From positions 1 to 5,875 of the forward strand of contig JABJAS010000058.1 of the NCBI GenBank assembly GCA_018666055.1: DNA of 5,875 bases, in the 5' to 3' direction. Position numbers and translations under genes: made by a program. Under the pieces are notes generated by a model. That model searched no databases. It was not told where the DNA came from and saw only the letters and a program-made list of their open reading frames with translations. This document shows, one piece after another, positions 1-5,875 of the stretch; within the stretch, counting starts at the first letter, position 1; every line of letters starts with the position of its first letter. This stretch comes from Halieaceae bacterium (GTDB lineage Bacteria > Pseudomonadota > Gammaproteobacteria > Pseudomonadales > Halieaceae).

Positions 1-112
<112 letters not shown>

Positions 113-191
113 TATCTGAAAGGTGCCTGCAACACTGGTAAGCGTTGGCTTCGCGGTGCTATCCTCGACGAAAGCTTGGGGGTTCGGCACA
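113..191. other. Short gap between lysS and the lipoprotein gene
   Basis: This 79-bp gap holds no gene and no clear intrinsic terminator. A weak sigma70-like match lies across the lysS stop codon (TTGTTT at 86-91, 18-bp spacer, TAATAT at 110-115), too poor to call a promoter. A run of five G at 178-182 lies nine bases before GTG 192 and may be the ribosome binding site of the next gene. The lipoprotein gene may therefore be read through from lysS. Confidence 0.4.
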
Positions 192-728
192 GTGCGTCAA
201 AGATTGTCCATCGGCACTATCCTATTGACCGCAGCGCTCTTGCTGTTGGGCGGCTGTGGCCTTGCGCCGGTAACGGGCGCCGGCGGCGCTGAATCTGAGG
301 ACGCCAGCGCGTCACAGGGCGACGGTGAGGCTGCGATGTCGGGAACCTGTGATTGTCCTTCTGATGTGATCTTCGATACTTATGACGAGGGTGTTCGGGC
401 GCTCGCCGCGGGCCAATACGAGGCAGCGCGGGCTGCTTTTGCTGCCTACGCCGCCTCAGGTGGAGAAGGGGTCGCGGCTGAGGCCTCAACAGCCACTGAC
501 CTCAGTCACCGACTGGAGCAGAGACAGTCAGTGCCAGTGGTGATCGCGAATGACGACCAGCGGTCCCGGGTGACCATCACGGAGATGGCACTTGAGGTGA
601 TTGTTCAGCTTGAGGCTGAACTCAATGCGACGAGTGAATCTAATCAGACGTTATCAGCTGAGCTGGCAAAGCGAGAGGACGCACTCAAGCGGTTGCGTGA
701 GCTAACCCTCGGTCAGCCGGAAGGGTAA
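192..728 (+). CDS. Small predicted lipoprotein with TPR-like and coiled-coil segments, function unknown
   Basis: Encodes 178 residues from GTG 192. The frame is open back to GTG 123, but 192 is preferred: it has a G-rich stretch nine bases upstream and puts a proper lipoprotein signal at the N-terminus, with basic residues (RQR), a hydrophobic stretch [11 protein letters not shown], then lipobox LGGC with Cys22 as the lipidated residue. Next comes a low-complexity Gly/Ala/Ser/acidic linker, a CDCP motif (Cys53, Cys55), one TPR-like helical pair around residues 64-88 ([13 protein letters not shown]) and a charged C-terminal helix around 130-171, probably a coiled coil, ending in [13 protein letters not shown]. 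The overall plan (short lipoprotein with helical C-terminus beside two-component genes) recalls QseG/YfhG-type proteins of enterobacteria; I infer that from architecture, not from a verified match. The asparagine/serine after Cys22 is absent (Gly at +2), so outer-membrane sorting is likely. Its 3' end overlaps the kinase gene on the other strand. Confidence 0.75.
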   Translation: MRQRLSIGTILLTAALLLLGGCGLAPVTGAGGAESEDASASQGDGEAAMSGTCDCPSDVIFDTYDEGVRALAAGQYEAARAAFAAYAASGGEGVAAEASTATDLSHRLEQRQSVPVVIANDDQRSRVTITEMALEVIVQLEAELNATSESNQTLSAELAKREDALKRLRELTLGQPEG

Positions 729-2247
729 CGCGAAAACACGATCCTTCGTTTGGCGCGCTTTCTAACTCGACAGCACCACCCAACATTTGGCAGAACTCTC
801 GCACGATCGCGAGACCGAGCCCAGTACCCCCGTAGGTGAGCCCGGTAGACGCTTCCGCTTGTGTAAATGCCTCGAAGACTCGGCCTTGCTGTGCCTCAGT
901 CATCCCTATGCCCGTGTCGCGGACCTCAACCACTAGCGTTGTCTCGGTCATGCTGGCCGCGACGGTGATCTCCCCGGCCTTAGTAAACTTACACGCATTA
1001 GAAAATAGGTTGGTCACAATTTGTTGCAGTTTGGCTTGATCACACGTGATATCACGCATGCTGTCTTCGTGAATATCCAGCGTTAATCGGTTTTTGTTCT
1101 GCTGTAATAGCGGCGACAGCGCATCACAGATCTGGACTAACAGGCCGCCTGGGTTGAATTCTGTCAGACTGAGTTGCATCTTGCCGGTCTCAATCTTAGA
1201 TAAATCTAAGATGTCGTTAATTAAGGTCAGCAGTTGTCTTCCGGAGTAAATAATCGTGGTGAGGTCGTGGTGAAATTGTTCACGGTCAATGTCTGCGCCA
1301 TCGCTTAATTCGTCCTGCAGCATTTCGGAGTAACCGATGATGGCATTTAATGGGGTTCGTAATTCGTGGCTGACATTGGCCAAAAACATACTCTTTGCTG
1401 CGTTAGCAGAATCGGCGTCGGCTCTCGCGGTGTTGGTGTCATCGATCGCGATTTGGAGCTTGGTCGACATCTCGTTAAAGGTTCTAGCAAGATCACCAAT
1501 TTCTCCAGAATCTCGCTGCGCGTCAATGCGGTAGGTCAGATCGCCAGAGCCAAATCGCTCGACCCCTTGTTTCATCCTCGTCAGGGAAGCGTTGGTGCTT
1601 CTGATCATAGCGAAGACCAATGCGAGGGTGATGACGATCGAACCGATAAAACCGACAATGGTGATTTGATCGGTCAGTGTGATGGTACGGTCGATCACAT
1701 CGGCGCGTTGTACGGCGATGGATGATTGACGCTGATCTAATTCTTGCAATCGTTGCTGCGTATCGTTGTAAGACAGCGCCGACTCGATGTCTGGGCTGAG
1801 GTTGGCTTGGTTGTAGCCCTCATAAAAGCGCAACCACTCGTTCAGTAGCGCTGTCGCACTGTCATGCAAGCGCCGATAATAGTCTTCTAAGTCTGTCCCA
1901 CCGTAGGCGCCCAGCTGTCTCAGACGGGTCGAGATGATGTCTAGGTCTGCCAGTGCTTGCGCAATCGCACTGTCGTCGAGCGGATCAACACTGGTTTCTC
2001 GAAGTGTGGCAAGTACCAACACTTGTTGGCGTTTGGTTTGGAGGTTTTGTTCGAGCTCGGCTGTCAATTGGGCTGCCGCGACCGCCTCTTGATAGGCGAG
2101 CGAGCTTTCATTGCGAGCAAAACTGCCCCAGAGAGAAGTGCCCACGTTGAGGCCAAATAATATCAGGATGGCACCTGAGAACAGGTAAAGGCGAACGCGC
2201 AGGCTGAGGCGCGGCCGCAGCTTGGTGATTGGGCTAGCGGTCCGCAT
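685..2247 (-). CDS. Membrane sensor histidine kinase (TM-sensor-TM-HAMP-HisKA-HATPase)
   Basis: Encodes about 520 residues. ATG at 2247 is chosen; an adjacent TTG at 2250 would add one residue. Residue numbers here count from that TTG. A first membrane helix (about 19-41) and a second (about 196-218) bracket a helical, Gln/Glu-rich region of about 155 residues, presumably periplasmic. A HAMP linker follows (about 217-270), then HisKA with H-box His295 in [14 protein letters not shown], and a complete ATP-binding domain: N-box [10 protein letters not shown] (Asn418), G1 DTGIGM (445-450), F-box FEAF, G2 GGTGLGLAI (474-482). All catalytic motifs are intact, so it should autophosphorylate. There is no receiver on the protein. 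The start overlaps the response regulator gene by 14 nt with no clear ribosome binding site, suggesting translational coupling. Likely partners are the receiver domains of the two genes before it. The signal is unknown; the sensor region shows no recognisable ligand motif. Confidence 0.93.
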   Translation of the reverse strand: MRTASPITKLRPRLSLRVRLYLFSGAILILFGLNVGTSLWGSFARNESSLAYQEAVAAAQLTAELEQNLQTKRQQVLVLATLRETSVDPLDDSAIAQALADLDIISTRLRQLGAYGGTDLEDYYRRLHDSATALLNEWLRFYEGYNQANLSPDIESALSYNDTQQRLQELDQRQSSIAVQRADVIDRTITLTDQITIVGFIGSIVITLALVFAMIRSTNASLTRMKQGVERFGSGDLTYRIDAQRDSGEIGDLARTFNEMSTKLQIAIDDTNTARADADSANAAKSMFLANVSHELRTPLNAIIGYSEMLQDELSDGADIDREQFHHDLTTIIYSGRQLLTLINDILDLSKIETGKMQLSLTEFNPGGLLVQICDALSPLLQQNKNRLTLDIHEDSMRDITCDQAKLQQIVTNLFSNACKFTKAGEITVAASMTETTLVVEVRDTGIGMTEAQQGRVFEAFTQAEASTGLTYGGTGLGLAIVREFCQMLGGAVELESAPNEGSCFRVTLPADRGLAHATA

Positions 2248-2617
2248 CAAGGTGAGCCGCGATCTTAGTGAGTAGCGCTGGGAAATCTACCGGTTTGGTG
2301 GCGTAATCACAGCACCCAGCCTCGAGCGCGCGCGCCTTGTCTTCTTCCATGGCATGAGCGGTCAGCGCGATAATGGGCATTGCCTGCAAGTGTGGGTCTA
2401 ATTGCGCTTCACGACTTGCTGTCCAGCCATCTTTGATCGGCAGATTCATGTCCATTAACACGACCTGGGGTGATGCTTGGCGCATTATCTCGAGCGCAGT
2501 TTCACCATCGCCAGCGGTGAGAATCTGATAGCCGGCGCGCTGTAGTCGACGCACCAGCATATCGCGATTGACTTCGTTATCTTCGACTAGCAGTAGGGTC
2601 ACAGTGTTTTGTGTCAT
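2234..2617 (-). CDS. Single-domain (CheY-like) response regulator
   Basis: Encodes 127 residues, a single receiver domain with no output domain. The acidic pair is Glu12-Asp13 (LLLVEDN), the phosphoacceptor is Asp56 (VVLMDMNLP), the switch Thr is Thr86 (IIALTAHA) and the conserved Lys is Lys108 (YATKPVD). All are present, so it should be phosphorylated. The sequence style ([23 protein letters not shown]) is that of receivers seen with hybrid-type kinases and phosphorelays. It starts at ATG 2617, sharing an ATGA overlap with the stop of the cyclase gene, and its stop lies inside the start of the kinase gene, so the three genes are almost certainly one operon. With no DNA-binding part it must act through protein contact: it may tune the cyclase fusion, act as a phosphate sink for the kinase, or pass phosphate on. 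Which of these applies cannot be told from sequence. Confidence 0.93.
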   Translation of the reverse strand: MTQNTVTLLLVEDNEVNRDMLVRRLQRAGYQILTAGDGETALEIMRQASPQVVLMDMNLPIKDGWTASREAQLDPHLQAMPIIALTAHAMEEDKARALEAGCCDYATKPVDFPALLTKIAAHLDADR

Positions 2618-4074
2618 GACTGTAATCCCACTACCGGGTAAACCAAAATCGATTCTTCAATGCCTTTGGCGACCATCTCCCTCGGTTCTCCGAGTTCAAA
2701 CAGTTGGTCGGGAAGTTGTTTTCGAGTCGCATCAGAGATGAGGATCTCATTGGGCATAGTGTGGGTCTCGATGCGCGATGCTACGTTCATGGCGTGGCCT
2801 ACACAGCCATATTTCGCGCGCTGCTCAGAGCCAATATTACCTGCGATAACAGAGCCAGTATTGAGCGCGATGCGATGCTGCAATGCGGGTAGACCGGCAG
2901 CCTCATTGGCTTCATTGACGGCTTCCATCGCATCCCGCATGGTCAGCGCGCATCTAACGGCTCGTTCAGGATCGTTGTCGAGCCGATGCGGTGCACCAAA
3001 AACGGCAAGAATCGCATCCCCTAAAAACTCATCGATCGTTCCTTGGTGCGAAAAGATGATGTCGGTCATGTGTTCGAAATAACGGTTCAGTAAGGAGACC
3101 ACTTGCGGCGGAGGAAGGTGTTCGGCCAAGCTCGTAAAACCGCAGATATCGGACATCATGATCGTCACTTCACGCAAATCGCCCCCCATCTCCAGACCTT
3201 CAGGGTTCTCCAGTAACTGCGCGACGATCTCGTCAGATAGGTAGCGTCCGAACGTACTGCGGATAAAACGCTCGTTACGTTCTAACTGAAGGCGGTAATC
3301 TTCTTCTCGATCGTGCCAGCGTTTGCGTTCAATCCCAGAGGTGATGCGGGCTTGCAACAAGACGGGGTTAAAGGGCTTTAAAAGGTAATCATCCGCGCCC
3401 GCTTGAATACAGGCGATGATTTGATCCATGTCCTGACGGCCACTGATCATGATGACAGGCGTCGCTCTGAGGGCGGGGTTTTCTTTCATTACCTTCAACA
3501 CCTCGGCGCCGCCGATACCCGGCATCATGAGGTCGAGCAACACAACGTCAACGCCACGTGTTTCGAGTAGCTCCAATGCCTCTTCGCCTGATACAGCGGA
3601 GATAACCGTATGCCCGGCACGGGATAAGAGGCGACTGATGAGTTCTCGATTTTCTGGCATGTCATCCACTGCCAAGATCACGCCCGGCGCTTCCAACTTA
3701 GAGGCGCTCAAAGCGGACGCAGATAAATCGAGCGTGGCCTGTGAACTCTCCACTGCCGACAGCAGCGCCGGCAAGGCACTCTTCAGTGCGGGGTGAAGTA
3801 GCTCTATATCTTCGTAGAGCATCTCAGCATAACCACGGATCGCGCCGATCAGATTCAACAAGTCGTGACCGAAGTCTGCTGAGGGAGAGCTCAGTAATTG
3901 TTGCACTCGAGACACCGCATCTTGGAGCGCTTCAACATCGCCGTTCATAGGGCTTTCGATCGTCACGGTAGGGCGTTTGACTGCCTCGAGGAGTGGTGCG
4001 GCAGAAGCCAGAATACGACTGGCCCACTGCTCTGGTTGTTCTGTTGTTGTTTCCACGACGCCTGTCCCCGCCAT
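2614..4074 (-). CDS. DHp-like / receiver / class III adenylate-or-guanylate cyclase fusion
   Basis: Encodes 486 residues from ATG 4074. The frame is open to GTG 4140, but those 22 extra codons run through the divergent promoter region and look non-coding. Domains in order: a histidine-kinase-like two-helix segment (about 64-126) with His70 in FGHDLLNLIGAIRGYAEML; a receiver (about 130-250) with Asp137-Asp138, phosphoacceptor Asp181 (VVLLDLMMP), Ser211 and Lys233; a coiled linker ending in FGRYLSDEIVAQLL; and a class III cyclase domain (about 300-460). The metal-binding Asp309 (MSDICGFT) and Asp353 (EFLGD) and the transition-state Asn430 and Arg434 (MNVASR) are all present, so it should be active. 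At the purine-selecting positions it has Glu349 and Gly423 instead of the adenylate-cyclase Lys and Asp/Thr. No membrane segment is seen, so it is cytoplasmic. It heads the operon, and no clear ribosome binding site precedes the ATG. Product could be cGMP or cAMP. Confidence 0.93.
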   Translation of the reverse strand: MAGTGVVETTTEQPEQWASRILASAAPLLEAVKRPTVTIESPMNGDVEALQDAVSRVQQLLSSPSADFGHDLLNLIGAIRGYAEMLYEDIELLHPALKSALPALLSAVESSQATLDLSASALSASKLEAPGVILAVDDMPENRELISRLLSRAGHTVISAVSGEEALELLETRGVDVVLLDLMMPGIGGAEVLKVMKENPALRATPVIMISGRQDMDQIIACIQAGADDYLLKPFNPVLLQARITSGIERKRWHDREEDYRLQLERNERFIRSTFGRYLSDEIVAQLLENPEGLEMGGDLREVTIMMSDICGFTSLAEHLPPPQVVSLLNRYFEHMTDIIFSHQGTIDEFLGDAILAVFGAPHRLDNDPERAVRCALTMRDAMEAVNEANEAAGLPALQHRIALNTGSVIAGNIGSEQRAKYGCVGHAMNVASRIETHTMPNEILISDATRKQLPDQLFELGEPREMVAKGIEESILVYPVVGLQS

Positions 4075-4085
4075 AATGCTGATTG

Positions 4086-4110
4086 AGTATACCGTTGATG
4101 AAGTATACCG
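4086..4110. repeat. Two direct copies of AGTATACCG, 16 bp apart
   Basis: AGTATACCG occurs at 4086-4094 and again at 4102-4110, a period of 16 bp, and each copy contains the palindrome GTATAC. On the minus strand each copy supplies a TATACT -10-like hexamer. They could be tandem -10 elements or a paired protein-binding site; the short length leaves chance possible. Confidence 0.5.
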
Positions 4111-4129
4111 ATGCAGACTGCTGCGTGAA
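4102..4129 (-). promoter_or_regulatory. Candidate sigma70 promoter for the cyclase operon
   Basis: On the minus strand TTCACG (4129-4124) and TATACT (4107-4102) are separated by 16 bp; the -10 matches five of six consensus bases and the -35 four of six. Transcription would begin near 4095, giving a leader of about 20 nt before ATG 4074. The match is by eye only. Confidence 0.4.
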
Positions 4130-4170
4130 TTGCCTGTCACCTACGGGGATAGGCGATATGCATTTCATGG

Positions 4171-4187
4171 GTTAGTATCGCACTAAC
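4171..4187. promoter_or_regulatory. Perfect inverted repeat upstream of the CRP-like gene (candidate operator)
   Basis: GTTAGT (4171-4176) and ACTAAC (4182-4187) are perfect inverted copies around a 5-bp centre, ATCGC. The dyad lies 27 bp before the ATG of the CRP-like gene and contains a weak -10-like TAGTAT (4173-4178). It could be an operator for a dimeric regulator or a small hairpin in the leader. It does not resemble the TGTGA half-site expected for the CRP-like protein itself. Confidence 0.4.
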
Positions 4188-4197
4188 TTGGGGAGAG

Positions 4198-4204
4198 TAA
4201 GAGG
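4198..4204 (+). promoter_or_regulatory. Ribosome binding site deciding the CRP-like start
   Basis: TAAGAGG at 4198-4204 resembles the anti-16S consensus and lies ten bases before ATG 4215. This, and the alignment of the protein start MLDQVEIFHGL with family members, favours ATG 4215 over the in-frame TTG at 4188, which would sit within the inverted repeat end and upstream of this site. Confidence 0.55.
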
Positions 4205-4214
4205 CACAGGTGTT

Positions 4215-4862
4215 ATGTTGGATCAAGTGGAAATTTTTCACGGTCTTGCTGACGAAGAGCTAAAAGCGTTAGAAAGCAGCAGCACTACACGAGCATTCCC
4301 CAAGAACACCGTGGTCATTCACGAAAATGACCCCGCCGACTCCTTGTTTGTGATTGAGTCGGGCAAGGTCAAAGTGTATTGCAGCGACAAAAATGGCAAA
4401 GAATTCATCATGAATACCTTGGGTCCAGGGGATTACTTCGGCGAGTTGGCGTTGCTAGATGACTCGACTCGATCGGCTTCTGTTCGCACGGTAGAGAAGT
4501 CAGAATTTCGCATCGTGATGAAGGAAGACTTCTCAGGGGTCTTGGCAGATCACCCCGGCATTGTGAAGCAACTCATCAGTAATCTGGCGGGACGCGTCCG
4601 AAAGCTGACGGCGGATGTTAAAAGCCTGGCGCTGCAAGATGTCTACGGTCGTGTCGCTAATGTGTTGATGGATCTTGCCGAAGAGCGCGGCGATGGCACG
4701 CTGTTCATCCCCGATAAGCTGACCCAACAAGATATTGCTGACCGGGTCGGTGCTTCGAGAGAGATGGTGGCCAGGATTCTCAAGGACCTGACGATCGGAG
4801 AGTACATCCGGTTTGAAGGCCGCCACATCATCATTAATACGCGATTACCCGCAAAATACTAA
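4215..4862 (+). CDS. Crp/Fnr-family cyclic-nucleotide-responsive transcription regulator
   Basis: Encodes 215 residues, the usual length for the family (E. coli CRP has 210). The N-terminal cNMP-binding domain (about 5-115) holds the phosphate-binding cassette YFGELALLDDSTRSASVRT, with Gly76, Glu77, Arg86 and Ser87 matching the ribose- and phosphate-contacting residues of CRP, so a cyclic nucleotide is a likely ligand. There is no N-terminal Cys cluster, so it is not an FNR-type iron-sulfur sensor. A dimerisation helix follows (about 116-145); there Leu131-Thr132 replace CRP Thr127-Ser128, the adenine-contacting pair. The winged helix-turn-helix has recognition helix SREMVARIL with Arg182, Glu183 and Arg187, equivalent to CRP Arg180, Glu181 and Arg185, which read TGTGA half-sites. 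It is divergent from the cyclase operon, whose product is probably its ligand. It is clearly not a plain crp orthologue, so no symbol is given. Confidence 0.93.
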   Translation: MLDQVEIFHGLADEELKALESSSTTRAFPKNTVVIHENDPADSLFVIESGKVKVYCSDKNGKEFIMNTLGPGDYFGELALLDDSTRSASVRTVEKSEFRIVMKEDFSGVLADHPGIVKQLISNLAGRVRKLTADVKSLALQDVYGRVANVLMDLAEERGDGTLFIPDKLTQQDIADRVGASREMVARILKDLTIGEYIRFEGRHIIINTRLPAKY

Positions 4863-4885
4863 AGCGGTCTGTATCGGGCGCGTTA
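4863..4885. other. 23-bp convergent gap
   Basis: Only 23 bp separate the stop of the CRP-like gene from the stop of xseA on the other strand. I see no hairpin with a T-run on either strand here, so the two transcripts probably end inside each other's genes or by factor-dependent termination. Confidence 0.5.
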
Positions 4886-5875
4886 TCAGTCCTGCGCGTG
4901 GCCGGTCACCTCAGCGGTTAGCTTCCCTTCTTTCAGGCGGATTGATACGTCATCCCCCAGTTGCCGGCTGTTTGCATTCCTGATGACATTCCCTTGCGCG
5001 TCGGTCACGATCGCGTAACCACGATTGAGCGTCTGCTCTGGCCCCAATGATTGCAGCAGCTTGTGTTGATATAGGGCCTGCGATTTGACGCTGTGCAGCT
5101 TTTGTTTGATCTGCAACCGTAAACGATGCTGTAGGCGAGCGTTTTCTCCGCGGTGACGCATGAGTTGTTGCTGGGGATGCTGCGCCCCCAATCGCGTTAC
5201 TAACTGCTCTGCTTTGGCCTTGCGCGCGGTGATGTGCCGTTCAGTCGTCCGCTGCAGCGCACCGCTGAGCTGCAATAGTGTTTTCCGGTGTTGGATGAGT
5301 GCATAACCGGGATGACGAATCCGCTTTTTTAGGGTGCTGAACTGGTCGGTGATATCGGCGATCGAACGGCTCACCGCACGATCCAGTCTGCTTGAGAGCT
5401 GATCAAGTTGTTGTAGCCATTCATTTTGATCAATCGATACCAATTCGGCGGCAGCTGATGGTGTTGCGGCTCGGGTGTCTGCCACCAGATCAGCAATACT
5501 GAAGTCGATTTCATGGCCGACCGCCGATACCGTTGGTAGGCTCGTAGCAAAGAGTGCCCGGGCAACGACCTCTTCATTAAATGCCCAGAGGTCCTCCGGT
5601 GATCCGCCACCCCGTCCCACAATTAAAACATCGATGCGAATCTGACGGTCCCTCGCGAGCTGGTCGGCTTGGTTAATCGCCTCAGCGATGCGTTGTGCTG
5701 CGCCATCTCCTTGCACGGGAACTGGAAAAACATAGACCTGAGTGTGGGGGCTGCGTCGCTCGAGTATCGTGAGAACATCCTGCAAGGCAGCGCCGGTAGC
5801 AGAGGTCACTATGCCGACGTACTCTGCGTCGTGTGGGATAGATTGCTTGTGCTCGCTGGCGAACAAACCTTCTTC
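4886..5875 (-). CDS. xseA: Exodeoxyribonuclease VII large subunit (5' end outside window)
   Basis: The frame is open to the right edge: the last codons read EEGLF, matching the AEGLF stretch inside E. coli XseA, so the TTG at 5866 is not a start and the N-terminal OB-fold part (roughly 100-130 residues) lies beyond the window. About 329 residues are visible. Counting Leu at 5866 as residue 1, the catalytic part shows GIVTSATGAALQD (Asp30), GRGGGSPEDLWAFN (Arg85) and SAVGHEIDF (His118, Asp121), equivalent to residues recalled as essential in E. coli (Asp155, Arg205, His238, Asp241); the Arg-to-His spacing of 33 is the same. A long basic helical region follows, then the conserved end LNRGYAIV. 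With several XseB subunits the enzyme degrades single-stranded DNA in both directions during repair. It converges on the CRP-like gene and seems unrelated to it. Confidence 0.95.
   Translation of the reverse strand, partial: EEGLFASEHKQSIPHDAEYVGIVTSATGAALQDVLTILERRSPHTQVYVFPVPVQGDGAAQRIAEAINQADQLARDRQIRIDVLIVGRGGGSPEDLWAFNEEVVARALFATSLPTVSAVGHEIDFSIADLVADTRAATPSAAAELVSIDQNEWLQQLDQLSSRLDRAVSRSIADITDQFSTLKKRIRHPGYALIQHRKTLLQLSGALQRTTERHITARKAKAEQLVTRLGAQHPQQQLMRHRGENARLQHRLRLQIKQKLHSVKSQALYQHKLLQSLGPEQTLNRGYAIVTDAQGNVIRNANSRQLGDDVSIRLKEGKLTAEVTGHAQD

Larger units (their letters stand above)
4075..4214. promoter_or_regulatory. Divergent control region between cyclase operon and CRP-like gene
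   Basis: These 140 bp separate the two divergent start codons and must hold the promoters of both the leftward cyclase-regulator-kinase operon and the rightward CRP-like gene. Visible elements are a candidate leftward promoter, two AGTATACCG copies, a 6-5-6 inverted repeat and the ribosome binding site of the CRP-like gene. No good TGTGA-N6-TCACA (CRP) or TTGAT-N4-ATCAA (FNR) palindrome is present. The shared region makes mutual or auto-regulation by the CRP-like protein plausible but does not show it. Confidence 0.75.

Noticed and set aside
123..191. N-terminal extension of the lipoprotein from GTG 123
   Set aside because: It would bury the signal peptide and lipobox 44 residues into the protein; GTG 192 places Cys at residue 22.
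729..780. Possible terminator hairpin (ACGA-TCCT-TCGT) after the lipoprotein gene
   Set aside because: Only a four-base stem with no T-run, and it lies inside kinase coding sequence.
1337..1725. Plus-strand open frames within the kinase gene
   Set aside because: They are antisense to conserved HAMP and HisKA coding sequence and have no recognisable domain or ribosome binding site; frame shadows.
2660..3082. 140-codon plus-strand open frame opposite the cyclase domain
   Set aside because: Antisense to the conserved catalytic domain with Ser/Arg/Ala-rich composition typical of a shadow frame.
3449..3796. 115-codon plus-strand open frame opposite the receiver domain
   Set aside because: Antisense shadow of conserved receiver coding sequence; no independent coding evidence.
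4125..4140. GTGA-N8-TCAC dyad resembling a CRP site, overlapping the candidate -35 of the cyclase operon
   Set aside because: CRP-type sites have six bases between TGTGA and TCACA; here the spacer is eight and the outer bases do not match, so it is not called.
4075..4140. N-terminal extension of the cyclase fusion from GTG 4140
   Set aside because: The extra 22 residues have no family resemblance and would run through the divergent promoter region; ATG 4074 is the better start.
4533..4834. Minus-strand open frames opposite the CRP-like gene
   Set aside because: They overlap the conserved dimer helix and helix-turn-helix coding sequence on the other strand and show no features of their own.

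Overview
This window looks like part of a chromosome from a proteobacterium, most likely a gammaproteobacterium. The visible end of lysS and most of xseA closely resemble, by recall, the E. coli proteins, and base composition is moderate with no mobile-element signs. The species cannot be named from the sequence.

Layout, left to right: (1) the last 36 codons of lysS (+); (2) a small predicted lipoprotein gene (+, 192-728) of unknown function; (3) a tightly packed leftward cluster of three overlapping genes: a DHp-like/receiver/class III nucleotide cyclase fusion (4074 to 2614), a single-domain response regulator (2617 to 2234) and a membrane sensor histidine kinase (2247 to 685). The kinase gene overlaps the lipoprotein gene tail to tail by 44 nt; (4) a 140-bp divergent control region (4075-4214) with a candidate promoter, a 9-bp direct repeat and a perfect 6-5-6 inverted repeat; (5) a rightward Crp/Fnr-family regulator (4215-4862); (6) leftward xseA (exonuclease VII large subunit), whose 5' end lies outside the window.

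The interesting unit is 685-4862. It holds a sensor kinase, two receiver domains, a cyclase under receiver control and a cyclic-nucleotide-binding transcription factor, but no DNA-binding response regulator. The simplest reading is a self-contained circuit: signal at the membrane kinase, phosphotransfer to the receivers, change in cyclase activity, cyclic nucleotide bound by the CRP-like protein, transcription. The cyclase carries Glu where adenylate cyclases usually carry the adenine-selecting Lys, and Gly at the second selecting position. The CRP-like protein lacks the Thr that contacts the adenine of cAMP in E. coli CRP. Together these raise the possibility that the messenger is cGMP rather than cAMP. 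Gene order, overlaps and motifs are seen directly; the signalling order and ligand are inference.
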